Virus record (IMG/VR): IMGVR_UViG_3300020175_000060
Coordinates: 1 to 22,146 of that record
Reading direction: 5' to 3' (one strand)
Length of the DNA: 22,146 nt
Origin: a virus
The notes below the pieces were generated by a model that was not told the DNA's origin, made no database searches, and saw only the letters and a list, made by a program, of their open reading frames with translations. Numbering within the stretch: position 1 is the first letter of the stretch; the number at the start of each line of letters is the position of its first letter. Of the stretch, positions 1 through 6,955 are shown piece by piece. Made by a program: the position numbers and the translations under genes.

Positions 1-1575
1 GAACAATGCATTGTTTCCTTGTAAAGATAGTGCAGTTAGAACGAAATCCTCGAACTTACCTAAATACTTCTCTATCTCTTTATTAGTATCTTTTCTTTGT
101 TCACCATTAAGTGATTCAATAACTCCATTGTTATCTCTCCAAAAGTTTACATCTACCTTTACCGATGTTGCTTTTCTAACATAACGAGCCTTTCTTTCAA
201 TAAAGTAATCTATCCCATCTATTTCAAAGTTAAACTTACAATGGAAAGTTGTCTTACGATTGTTTATAATATTTTTAGAAACGTTTGTACGAGATGTTTT
301 ATCATAGATACAAAAAGATAGTGCATCCCACATAGAAGATTTACCACTTGCATTAGGAGCAAAGATACCCATGATACCTTGTGCCTTATCAAATCTAATT
401 AAATTATCTTCACCATAAGAAAACATATTAGAAAACTGAAACTCTTTGGGTGTCCATAAAATGTTACCCATCATATCTGATTCATCTATATGTGAATTTA
501 ATTCTGAGTTTATTTCTGCTATCTTATCTAACTCTTCATCTTCTAACAAATACTGTCTTTCTAAGTAATCTCTGATGAGTTGGTTTTGGAAGGTTTCATC
601 TTTAACATTACCAACAATGTTTTTGTTTACCTTTTGATTTGTTTTTAGTTGTCCGATTGTATCGGTTCTAGTTACAGTAACTTCAGCAACTTTGAATAAC
701 TTCTTAAGTTCAGTTATTCTTCTTTTCATATCAGATGCCTCTGTTCTTGTAAATCTCAATCTTAATCTTGGATACTTTGGAAGTTTTGTGTCTATTTCAT
801 CATACACCCATTGAGGTATCTTACCATCAACTACATCAACTGTAAGAAATCCATAATCATTATGTAGATGGTGTTCTGTAAAAGTTCTTGTAGGAATATC
901 CCAAAGTAAATAACCATGATTCTCTAATAGTTCTCCATGATTCTGTTGAACCATAGAACCTGCATAAGCAATGTGTTCATATCCATCTCCGAAAGTTTGT
1001 CGTTTATGGATATCACCCAACATAGCCATATCGAATCCATCGAACATATCCACTTGGAATGAGTTAGAGGAAACGGTATAGCCAATATCTGTTTGAGCTT
1101 TGTTTACTGGTCCATGAAAAAGACAGATTGTATTTTCTCCATCAACGGTATCTCCCTTAGGCCAATTTTCCTTGTTATCCAATATAGAATAGACAACAAA
1201 AGTAAGATTGTGGATAGGGTAAACACCAGTATCACGAAGATAATGAATTCTATCATTTCCAAGATTTTCGATAATAGGTGTGAGTACATCAAGTCTGTGG
1301 GAATTATTTAAATTACAATCGTGGTTACCTGTGATTAACACAGTTTCTCTTAACTTTGCACACTCGGTGAGAAACCAACTTATTTCGTGTACAAGTTCGG
1401 GTGACATCTCAGTTTTAGCATGAGCAATATCACCGGCAATATAAATGAGGGAATCCTCAATTTTATCTTCTTTAACTTTTTTTAGGAATTTTTTGAATAC
1501 TATTCTGTATTCCTTATGTCTTTGTAGATTTCTAATGTGTAAATCTGCAAGATGGTAAACTTTATTTATAACCAT
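1..1575 (-). CDS. Mre11/SbcD (gp47)-Rad50/SbcC (gp46) fusion, 3' end beyond window
   Basis: The frame is open for 525 codons from ATG 1575 to the left edge; I translated it in full and found no stop. Residues 1 to about 285 form an Mre11-type metallophosphoesterase: D11/H13 in LADLHI, D49 in IAGDIAH, GNHD at 83-86, H154 in FHGP and GDIHKRQ at 187-193. The last motif is usually GHxH, so Asp replaces the first His. After a linker, about residue 366 onward resembles the Rad50 N-terminal lobe: a FSYGEDN strand region, Walker A APNASGKSS at 406-414 and a Q-loop LQGNNALF with Q518. The coiled coil and second ATPase lobe would lie off-window. In T4 these are separate genes (47, then 46) whose complex resects DNA ends for recombination-dependent replication. 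The start overlaps the SGNH gene by 10 bases. The domain calls are firm; expression as one polypeptide is inferred from the open frame. Confidence 0.93.
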   Translation of the reverse strand, partial: MVINKVYHLADLHIRNLQRHKEYRIVFKKFLKKVKEDKIEDSLIYIAGDIAHAKTEMSPELVHEISWFLTECAKLRETVLITGNHDCNLNNSHRLDVLTPIIENLGNDRIHYLRDTGVYPIHNLTFVVYSILDNKENWPKGDTVDGENTICLFHGPVNKAQTDIGYTVSSNSFQVDMFDGFDMAMLGDIHKRQTFGDGYEHIAYAGSMVQQNHGELLENHGYLLWDIPTRTFTEHHLHNDYGFLTVDVVDGKIPQWVYDEIDTKLPKYPRLRLRFTRTEASDMKRRITELKKLFKVAEVTVTRTDTIGQLKTNQKVNKNIVGNVKDETFQNQLIRDYLERQYLLEDEELDKIAEINSELNSHIDESDMMGNILWTPKEFQFSNMFSYGEDNLIRFDKAQGIMGIFAPNASGKSSMWDALSFCIYDKTSRTNVSKNIINNRKTTFHCKFNFEIDGIDYFIERKARYVRKATSVKVDVNFWRDNNGVIESLNGEQRKDTNKEIEKYLGKFEDFVLTALSLQGNNALF

Positions 1576-2261
1576 TTATCTATAATATAATTTCCCCACA
1601 TTTTGTGAGATTCTTTTGTTGGATGTTTTCTTTCATGAAATGTACCATTATTATTATTTAAATAATAGTACATATCATCCATATCTATCTTTAAGTAATC
1701 TAATCCTAATTGTTCAGTATCTCTACCAAATTTATCAATTTTTGTTTTAGGTTCAGTTACGTTTTCGTATTTATAAAAAGCATTAAAAAAATAATAATCA
1801 ATGCCATTAAGTTCACATATTGAAATCAATGATTGAATATAATTAAATGTTCTAATATATGATGGTATTAATTCATTCTGATGTAATACAAATATGTCCT
1901 CAGTTGTTTTATCTTTATCATTATTTCCCCACTTATCATAACCAACCCACAATCTTTCTTGTTGATACTCACTTCCTGTCCACCATTCAAATCTTGTTGG
2001 TGATGTCCAACCAATTATAAGTTTAAATTCATCAGACTCAACCCAACCACTTTCTTCACTCCAAGTTTTATGAGTTGAAATCCATTGATTTATATCTCTC
2101 ATAGTATTTCTAAAAATATAATCATTAGAAACACCAGCTGATGCATTATTACAATCAATAAAACCTATTTCATCTGCAATTATTTTTGAAAACCTTTCGT
2201 TTTCTTTATTTTCTAATTCTGCTCCCCAAGTTACAGAATCTCCAATAGAATATAATATCAT
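1566..2261 (-). CDS. SGNH/GDSL-type hydrolase family protein
   Basis: This 231-residue protein begins with IGDSVTWGAEL, the SGNH block I with candidate nucleophile S9. NNASAGVSNDYIFRNT follows near residue 40 and resembles block II. The C-terminus has HPTKESHKMWG, with H213 the likely catalytic His. The middle segment IIGWTSPTRFEWW stands where the oxyanion-hole GxND block would be, and the usual Asn is not obvious, so activity is uncertain. There is no signal peptide or membrane segment, which suggests action in the cytoplasm or on the virion. SGNH enzymes are mostly esterases or deacetylases of lipids and glycans; the substrate here is unknown. The start ATG overlaps the primase stop as ATGA, and the end overlaps the recombination nuclease gene, so the three are probably co-transcribed and coupled. 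Its place between two DNA-metabolism genes is odd. Confidence 0.8.
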   Translation of the reverse strand: MILYSIGDSVTWGAELENKENERFSKIIADEIGFIDCNNASAGVSNDYIFRNTMRDINQWISTHKTWSEESGWVESDEFKLIIGWTSPTRFEWWTGSEYQQERLWVGYDKWGNNDKDKTTEDIFVLHQNELIPSYIRTFNYIQSLISICELNGIDYYFFNAFYKYENVTEPKTKIDKFGRDTEQLGLDYLKIDMDDMYYYLNNNNGTFHERKHPTKESHKMWGNYIIDKWL

Positions 2262-3202
2262 AAACCTTTTAATTTTTGTGATATAATATCACCAAATCCT
2301 GTCTTTTTAGATTCTTTTAATTTATTATTTACTTCTGTGAATCCCATATCAGATGCATCTTTATCTGTGGGTTTAATATTTTTTGTAGAAATACCTTGAT
2401 TACTAAATTGCATAGTATAATGTAACGCTTGTTGTTGAGCATCTTCATCTAATAAGATGTTAATGTTTTTTACTCTATTTTTAAATATAGCCTCGTTTAA
2501 TTTAGTAGGAATAAATTTACCCAAAATAGGAATAGAATTTCTTTTAACTGCCATTGCATCAAATACACCTTCTACTAAAGTTATTGGTTCGCTCCAATTT
2601 ATTTGGTTTTCGAACATAATAACATTTTTCGAAACTGGTGGATTCTTGTATTTAAACTTTTCTTCAGAGTGTATAGAACGTGCAATGAAGTAATTAAGTC
2701 TATTATCCAAATCATAGGAAGGAATAATAATACGATTGGAATACATACCAGTATCACAATAACCGATATTATATCTTGTAATATCTTCTTTAGTAATACC
2801 CCTTTCCTCTGCATACTTGAGAGCCTTTTTATAAACAGGTTTTATTTTACCTGTTGGTACTTTTAAAAGTGATTTAAATTCACTTGGTAATCGTAACTCT
2901 ACTCTCTCATCAACAGTATCTTTATTGTAAACTACATAATCATCACCATAGATTTCAAATAACTTTTTCTGTTTACGAGAATCTACATGAAGTCTTTTTA
3001 ATAATCTCTGTATCTTTCTACCTTTTGCATCACAAACCCAACAATGCCAATATTGTGTTTTAATATTAACTTGTAGTTTTTTCTTATGATGATGACAAAA
3101 AGGACAGAAATGTGCCTGTTCATCATTTTTCATAGATGTTCCAGGCCCTAGAACATCGTTTAATATATTAATAACTTCTTGTTTCTCGTGATGTGAGAGC
3201 AT
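2258..3202 (-). CDS. DNA primase, zinc-ribbon plus Toprim
   Basis: This 314-residue DnaG/gp61-type primase makes RNA primers for lagging-strand synthesis with the phage helicase. The N-terminal zinc ribbon has C33, C36, C54 and C57 (CPFC...WHCWVC). A basic linker and core follow, with a YNIGYCDTG...SNRIIIPSYDL segment around residues 144-165 typical of the primase core. The Toprim domain has LVEGVFDAM (E211, G212, D215) and the metal-binding ILLDED pair D252/D254. The length fits compact phage primases that lack the fused helicase of T7 gp4. A host-like promoter lies directly upstream, and the leader is too short for a strong Shine-Dalgarno sequence. The gene heads a tight run primase, SGNH hydrolase, recombination nuclease. 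Family assignment is secure; equivalence to T4 gene 61 is inferred. Confidence 0.92.
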   Translation of the reverse strand: MLSHHEKQEVINILNDVLGPGTSMKNDEQAHFCPFCHHHKKKLQVNIKTQYWHCWVCDAKGRKIQRLLKRLHVDSRKQKKLFEIYGDDYVVYNKDTVDERVELRLPSEFKSLLKVPTGKIKPVYKKALKYAEERGITKEDITRYNIGYCDTGMYSNRIIIPSYDLDNRLNYFIARSIHSEEKFKYKNPPVSKNVIMFENQINWSEPITLVEGVFDAMAVKRNSIPILGKFIPTKLNEAIFKNRVKNINILLDEDAQQQALHYTMQFSNQGISTKNIKPTDKDASDMGFTEVNNKLKESKKTGFGDIISQKLKGL

Positions 3203-3221
3203 AATTACACTTTTAACAATA

Positions 3222-3252
3222 CAAATATACGAAAAATATTTTAATTATCCAA
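3222..3252 (-). promoter_or_regulatory. Putative Bacteroidetes-type promoter of the primase operon
   Basis: On the minus strand, TTG (3252..3250) is followed after 20 bases by TATATTTG (3229..3222). This matches the Bacteroidetes primary-sigma consensus: a TTG near -33 and TAnnTTTG near -7. The -7 box ends 19 bases before the primase ATG, giving a leader of roughly 13-15 bases. The TTG lies in the last codons of the GIY-YIG gene. The match is exact by eye, but the region is AT-rich, so chance is not excluded. Confidence 0.6.
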
Positions 3253-3741
3253 GTCTTTTCTAAAAAACTTTCCTAATAAATTATCATTTAGGGATAAATC
3301 ATCTCCTAATACATCGTGTGCAAATTGTTCTTGTAGTTCATAATAGGTTAAAGCCTTCTTTCCTTTACAGAATCTAAGTATTTCTAACTTTAGTGTATCA
3401 TTGATATCACTTCTTCTATCTTCTTCTAAAGCCAGTGCATTAGAATGAAACCACAACTGTACTGTTGCATTTGATGAACGATAATCTAACCAATTAGATT
3501 CTTTTTCAACCATTTCATATTTCTTCATTCTCTTATCTGTAAGAGCAGCTGTTTCTTTTTTACCAAACTTTCGTTTCCTAATAGAAACTACTTGTTTTTT
3601 ACCAATGTAAAATTCACCTGTAATTCCATTAGTTATTTTGTATATAAAACCAAATGTACCATCTGGCATATCTGATAGTTCTGTTATACTTTTTGAATTA
3701 TATGTCCAACCCATAGTTAAAAATCTTGAAATCATTTTCAT
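3241..3741 (-). CDS. GIY-YIG-family endonuclease
   Basis: This protein of up to 166 residues has the GIY-YIG pair as GFIY (31-34) and YIG (45-47), separated by KITNGITGEF. A basic stretch VSIRKRKFGKK follows, then ESNWLDYRSSN, equivalent to the ESDWxxYxGSS motif of phage relatives. The C-terminal LTYYELQEQF...VLGDDLSLNDNLLGKFF is also typical of a family seen in T4-like phages. No separate DNA-recognition domain is visible, so a self-homing role is not supported; a nuclease for DNA processing or inter-phage competition is possible. Three starts are available: ATG 3741, ATG 3735 (GAAAGG 7 bases before it) and ATG 3714. The first two overlap the sulfotransferase end by about 40 bases. The third gives MGWTYN and has no visible ribosome binding site. 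Confidence 0.82.
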   Translation of the reverse strand: MKMISRFLTMGWTYNSKSITELSDMPDGTFGFIYKITNGITGEFYIGKKQVVSIRKRKFGKKETAALTDKRMKKYEMVEKESNWLDYRSSNATVQLWFHSNALALEEDRRSDINDTLKLEILRFCKGKKALTYYELQEQFAHDVLGDDLSLNDNLLGKFFRKDLDN

Positions 3742-4270
3742 ACCTTTCTTTTATGATATTCTTCATCCAATCTTCAGTATAAAATGCATTGTAATACATT
3801 TCTTGTTTTAAAGTTGGATGTTTATCATAAATTGGATTTTTGTTTAAATGTGGTATTTTTGAATTATGATTTAGTTTATTTAATAATTTTTTTATTTCAT
3901 CTTCATAGTTTTCATATCTTGCTATATATGATACCTGTTTATCTTCAGTTCTACCAGCATTTATATAATAACTTTGAGGAAGTATATCTAAGTGATTTTC
4001 ATTATAAGTTTTTAAAAAAGTTTGAAAATCATACTTAAACTCATTTTTTCGTAATCTATGTAAATAAGCAGAAACCATTCTTGTATATGGATTTCGTACT
4101 ATTGTAAATATAAAAAACTTTGAAACATCATTTAATGCTCTAATAGAATCGTGTACAGCAATAGTTTCTGTTCCATCTATCTTATTAAGAATATTTGTTA
4201 GGGATGTTCCACCAGTTTTTGGTATATGAATGTAAGCCCACTTCTGAGCTCTGTTTAAAAGTAAACCCAA
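3698..4270 (-). CDS. Sulfotransferase, PAPS-dependent family
   Basis: This 190-residue protein carries both signatures of PAPS-dependent sulfotransferases of the carbohydrate (HS2ST/sulfotransferase family 2) type. The 5'-phosphosulfate loop HIPKTGGTSL is at residues 15-24. The 3'-phosphate site is IVRNPYTRMVSAY at 57-69, with R59 and S67. These enzymes move sulfate from PAPS to sugar or other hydroxyl groups. At 190 residues it is short but includes a C-terminal acceptor-side region ending FNYGLDI. The start is TTG at 4270: no in-frame ATG lies between there and the upstream stop region, and the first internal Met (65) falls after the essential P-loop. The gene lies beside tail-appendage genes, and its 3' end overlaps the GIY-YIG gene. 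The acceptor, perhaps a host or virion glycan, is unknown. Confidence 0.85.
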   Translation of the reverse strand: MGLLLNRAQKWAYIHIPKTGGTSLTNILNKIDGTETIAVHDSIRALNDVSKFFIFTIVRNPYTRMVSAYLHRLRKNEFKYDFQTFLKTYNENHLDILPQSYYINAGRTEDKQVSYIARYENYEDEIKKLLNKLNHNSKIPHLNKNPIYDKHPTLKQEMYYNAFYTEDWMKNIIKERYENDFKIFNYGLDI

Positions 4271-4280
4271 GATAGGAAAT

Positions 4281-4463
4281 TTATCGTGATACTGAATCAG
4301 AGTATTTTTTCTGATTTAACTTTCCGCCTCTTGCTTGTCCAAGTGCTTTATCATCTTTGTGAAGTTTGTTTACTTCATCTGCAGATAAAGGTGTTTTATC
4401 TTTTCCTGTATTCGCTAATTTAGCGAATTCTGATTTTTCGTATAATTCTTCTATTGATGCCAT
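4281..4463 (-). CDS. Small hydrophilic protein of unknown function
   Basis: This 60-residue, highly charged, Lys- and Asp/Glu-rich protein has no hydrophobic segment and no family I recognise. The features suggesting a real gene are strong: ATG 4463 is preceded by AAAGGAGA (4478..4471) at a 7-base spacing, and the intergenic TATATTTATAT element lies just before that. It fills the gap between a tail-appendage gene and the sulfotransferase without overlap. The C-terminal third is rich in Gly, Lys and Gln (ARGGKLNQKKYSDSVSR). A small virion or assembly factor is a guess only. Confidence 0.7.
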   Translation of the reverse strand: MASIEELYEKSEFAKLANTGKDKTPLSADEVNKLHKDDKALGQARGGKLNQKKYSDSVSR

Positions 4464-4483
4464 ATTAGTATCTCCTTTGTATT

Positions 4484-4494
4484 ATATAAATATA
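4484..4494 (-). promoter_or_regulatory. Candidate late promoter element, copy 1
   Basis: The coding-strand sequence is TATATTTATAT, identical to three other intergenic copies. It ends 20 bases before ATG 4463 and directly precedes a strong Shine-Dalgarno sequence. If it is a -10-like box, the mRNA would start close to the ribosome binding site. Confidence 0.5.
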
Positions 4495-4496
4495 GA

Positions 4497-5648
4497 TTAA
4501 GTATCAAAACGAATAATGATGCTCATATCATAATCTGGTAAATTTTTAATTGGAGTAGGTAATTTAGCAACGGCTACCATCTCGTTGTTATCATTATATA
4601 ATCCTACTGTTGTTATGTATGGTGTTAAATAAGAACCTGTTGGGTCAGTTTGTCTATGAGTATCATAATCATTCCAACTACCTGTTGTACTTCCATCATA
4701 AGATGAAGTATATGCTGATTTTTTATCTATATCAATTACTTCTGTAATCTTTTTTGTACCACCTGGTATTACGTTATTTATTTTTGTAATTTCAAAATCA
4801 TAAGAACCACTTATATTTACACTAACCGCTGATGGATTTTGCGATGTATTAAACTCTCCAGCATTTGCAGTAACTAAAACTTCTGTTTCGTAAATTGTTT
4901 TTGTTGATTTAAAATCAAGTGTATAATTAATGAAAGAGGTTGCGTTGGTAAGTACAATTAATCCCTCGGAATAAAAAATATTTCCATACTTTACCTCATC
5001 TATATTCAATCCATCGAAATCAAGTGGAACAGATGTTTGTAATGTACCCGAAATTAAATCAATTAATACTATTGTAACTATATCAGTATCTCCACCAAAT
5101 GTTAATGTAGCTAATCCTGTTTCTACATCAAATGAACTAATTGTTCCTGTAAACTCTTCATTGTCAGCATCTTTAATTGTTATTATTTCTTGTTCAAAAT
5201 CTAATAACACTAAGGTGTAAAGAGGGTTAGATGATGTTAAACCACCAGTTGAATTATCTGAAAATGTTATTTCATTATCGTTATCTATTAGTGTTACAGA
5301 ACCTGCTTTTATTTTTTCACCAAATACTGATTGAGGTATTTTTACTATTTGAGCAGATGAACCTAAATTTCTTTCTTCAGATATATTACCAATATTTTTT
5401 ACTTTACCAATTAATGTAAAAGTATTTCCTATATTAGAATAATATTTTGATTTAAGACTTGTATATAAAGGTGATGTATAAATAGTAGAACCATTTACAG
5501 TTACATTATTAGCAGAACCACTATCAAAAGAACCACGAGATTCTTCTTCAGCCGTAATTACTGCGTAATCATCTTGAGTAACTGTCCAAGATTTATGAAC
5601 TTGGAAAGCTCTTTTACTTACATTTGATTTTGGAATTGTTTTTAACAT
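4497..5648 (-). CDS. Virion structural protein, probable tail appendage, paralogue A
   Basis: This 383-residue protein is rich in Ser, Thr, Asn, Ile and Val, with no signal peptide or catalytic motif, and looks like a beta-rich virion protein. Its last 40 or so residues (YITTVGLYNDNNEMVAVAKLPTPI...) closely match the end of the next upstream gene (FITTVGLLNDANETIAVAKTSQPI...). This ending recurs in large structural proteins of T4-like and other big phages. The N-terminus KTIPKSNVSKRAFQVHKSWT and the Ig-like middle do not resemble the paralogue, so the shared part is one C-terminal domain, perhaps a docking or assembly module. ATG 5648 has AGAGGAG (5665..5659) ten bases upstream and its own promoter-like element, and lies after a terminator. 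A fibre or whisker is plausible; the exact role is unknown. Confidence 0.8.
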   Translation of the reverse strand: MLKTIPKSNVSKRAFQVHKSWTVTQDDYAVITAEEESRGSFDSGSANNVTVNGSTIYTSPLYTSLKSKYYSNIGNTFTLIGKVKNIGNISEERNLGSSAQIVKIPQSVFGEKIKAGSVTLIDNDNEITFSDNSTGGLTSSNPLYTLVLLDFEQEIITIKDADNEEFTGTISSFDVETGLATLTFGGDTDIVTIVLIDLISGTLQTSVPLDFDGLNIDEVKYGNIFYSEGLIVLTNATSFINYTLDFKSTKTIYETEVLVTANAGEFNTSQNPSAVSVNISGSYDFEITKINNVIPGGTKKITEVIDIDKKSAYTSSYDGSTTGSWNDYDTHRQTDPTGSYLTPYITTVGLYNDNNEMVAVAKLPTPIKNLPDYDMSIIIRFDT

Positions 5649-5665
5649 ACCGGTATTACTCCTCT

Positions 5666-5676
5666 ATATAAATATA
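5666..5676 (-). promoter_or_regulatory. Candidate late promoter element, copy 2
   Basis: This is TATATTTATAT on the coding strand, ending 17 bases before ATG 5648. It abuts the Shine-Dalgarno AGAGGAG and follows the minus-strand terminator at 5684..5709. Terminator then promoter is the expected order for a separately transcribed downstream gene. Confidence 0.55.
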
Positions 5677-5683
5677 TGGAAAC

Positions 5684-5709
5684 AAAAAACCCCACTCGTG
5701 GTGGGGTTT
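5684..5709 (-). terminator. Rho-independent terminator
   Basis: A 9-bp perfect stem (bases 5687-5695 with 5701-5709) closes a 5-base loop. Read on the minus strand it is AAACCCCAC, loop, GTGGGGTTT, then a T run formed by the A tract at 5684-5689. The six central G-C/A-T pairs are very GC-rich for this AT-rich sequence. It lies 18 bases after the stop of the 403-residue structural gene and should end the baseplate/tail transcript there. The plus-strand T run is weak, so it works mainly for the minus strand. Confidence 0.93.
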
Positions 5710-5727
5710 CTTAAACGTTAAGTTCTT

Positions 5728-6939
5728 TTAGAAATCAAGTTTAACTTTTATTAATACTTCTTTATCAAATGATTTAGGAATTGGTTGTGATGTTTTAGCC
5801 ACCGCAATCGTTTCGTTTGCATCATTTAGTAATCCAACAGTTGTAATAAATGTTCTTGGGTCTTTTTCAAAAGTTGATTCTGCAAATGAACCATCTGAAC
5901 CTGTTACGAATGTTGGGTTATTAGAGAAGTTATATTCTCTGTTTGTTGCTCTTACAAAGTAATGCGAAGTAGAAACATTTTCTGTTCTTCTTGCTTGGAA
6001 ATCTCCACCACCTCTAATTGCCTCATGTAATAAGAAATGATTTTGTCCTTCTCTTGTAATTCCTTCATATATACTAGCACCACTATTAGAACCACTATCT
6101 ACTGATGTTCCAATTGTTTGATGAATTGCCGTTGGGTTAAGAACTATGATTCCTTGGTCTGGATAGAATTTACCATATCCTCTACCATTTGAATCAATTA
6201 AAGAATTTATAGTAGCTTCTGATTCAGTACCTAAGTTTAATGAACCACTACCTACATTAAATATTCTTCCAGCCTTACCAACTGAATCTGAAAATTTCTT
6301 TCCACTATTATCAATGAAGTTAAATGTTTGATTAGAACCACTTAATATTACTGACCAGTTTCCTGCATCCATTTTCTCTTTGTAACGGGCACGAGCTACA
6401 TTGATTATATAGATATCATCCGATTCGTGTCCATCTTCTGTTGAACCTGAATAGAATTTAAATTTATCATCTCCTTGGTCTAAAAGTAATTGTTTGTATT
6501 GAGCATAAGTTGCTTTACTTGCCAATGTTGAACTATCATCGTTAGTTAGGGATACTGAACCACTTCCGAATTTATGTCCATAAGCAACTGCATATTGAAC
6601 ATCTCCTGCAGATTCGTTATATACATTTACATAGTAGTTTAAACTTGCGGCTGATTGTGAAGAAGAAGTTACGAAAGTAGATAAACTACCAGTATTACCT
6701 GTCCAAAGACCAGTTGTTACAACTTCTACTTTACCATTTACTTGGTCAAACTCTCCAAATCTTTTATAGATACCATTTGTGATTTGTCCACCACTTGCAC
6801 CTAACTTATCTCCACCAGTTAAATACTGATTTATAATTGTTGTTAATTGTTCTGATGTAAGATTTCCTTGATTAGCATCTAAATAGTTTGCCAATTCTTG
6901 TGATAAATTTACTCCAGCTTGTCCTTGTATTGTTGCCAT
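5728..6939 (-). CDS. Virion structural protein, probable tail appendage, paralogue B
   Basis: This 403-residue protein begins MATIQGQAGVNLSQELANYLD and is rich in Ser, Gly, Thr and Asn. Two segments suggest a defined fold: GRIFNVGSGSLNLGTESEATINSL, and a DQGIIVLNPTAIHQ strand near residue 270. Similar segments occur in marine T4-like structural proteins. The C-terminal 45 or so residues (FITTVGLLNDANETIAVAK...IKVKLDF) match the downstream gene 4497..5648. ATG 6939 has AAAGGAT upstream and starts 16 bases after the 209-residue gene's stop, so the two are co-transcribed. A strong terminator follows. It is probably an abundant virion protein because it sits last before the terminator, but that is inference. 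Confidence 0.82.
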   Translation of the reverse strand: MATIQGQAGVNLSQELANYLDANQGNLTSEQLTTIINQYLTGGDKLGASGGQITNGIYKRFGEFDQVNGKVEVVTTGLWTGNTGSLSTFVTSSSQSAASLNYYVNVYNESAGDVQYAVAYGHKFGSGSVSLTNDDSSTLASKATYAQYKQLLLDQGDDKFKFYSGSTEDGHESDDIYIINVARARYKEKMDAGNWSVILSGSNQTFNFIDNSGKKFSDSVGKAGRIFNVGSGSLNLGTESEATINSLIDSNGRGYGKFYPDQGIIVLNPTAIHQTIGTSVDSGSNSGASIYEGITREGQNHFLLHEAIRGGGDFQARRTENVSTSHYFVRATNREYNFSNNPTFVTGSDGSFAESTFEKDPRTFITTVGLLNDANETIAVAKTSQPIPKSFDKEVLIKVKLDF

Positions 6940-6955
6940 ATCTCTTTATCCTTTA

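Noticed and set aside
1104-1292. Minus-strand 62-residue open frame with hydrophobic, membrane-like sequence
   Set aside because: It lies wholly inside the Mre11 coding region in another frame, where the Mre11 motifs are clear. AT-rich shadow frames often look hydrophobic.
3241-3741. Homing endonuclease within an intron or intein
   Set aside because: The GIY-YIG gene stands alone between intact genes; no interrupted host gene and no added DNA-recognition domain are visible.
4484-4494. T4 late promoter TATAAATA reading on the plus strand
   Set aside because: The box is present in that orientation, but no plausible plus-strand gene follows any of the four copies, and one copy sits right after a minus-strand terminator. 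I therefore favour a minus-strand role, with the antisense option noted in the finding.
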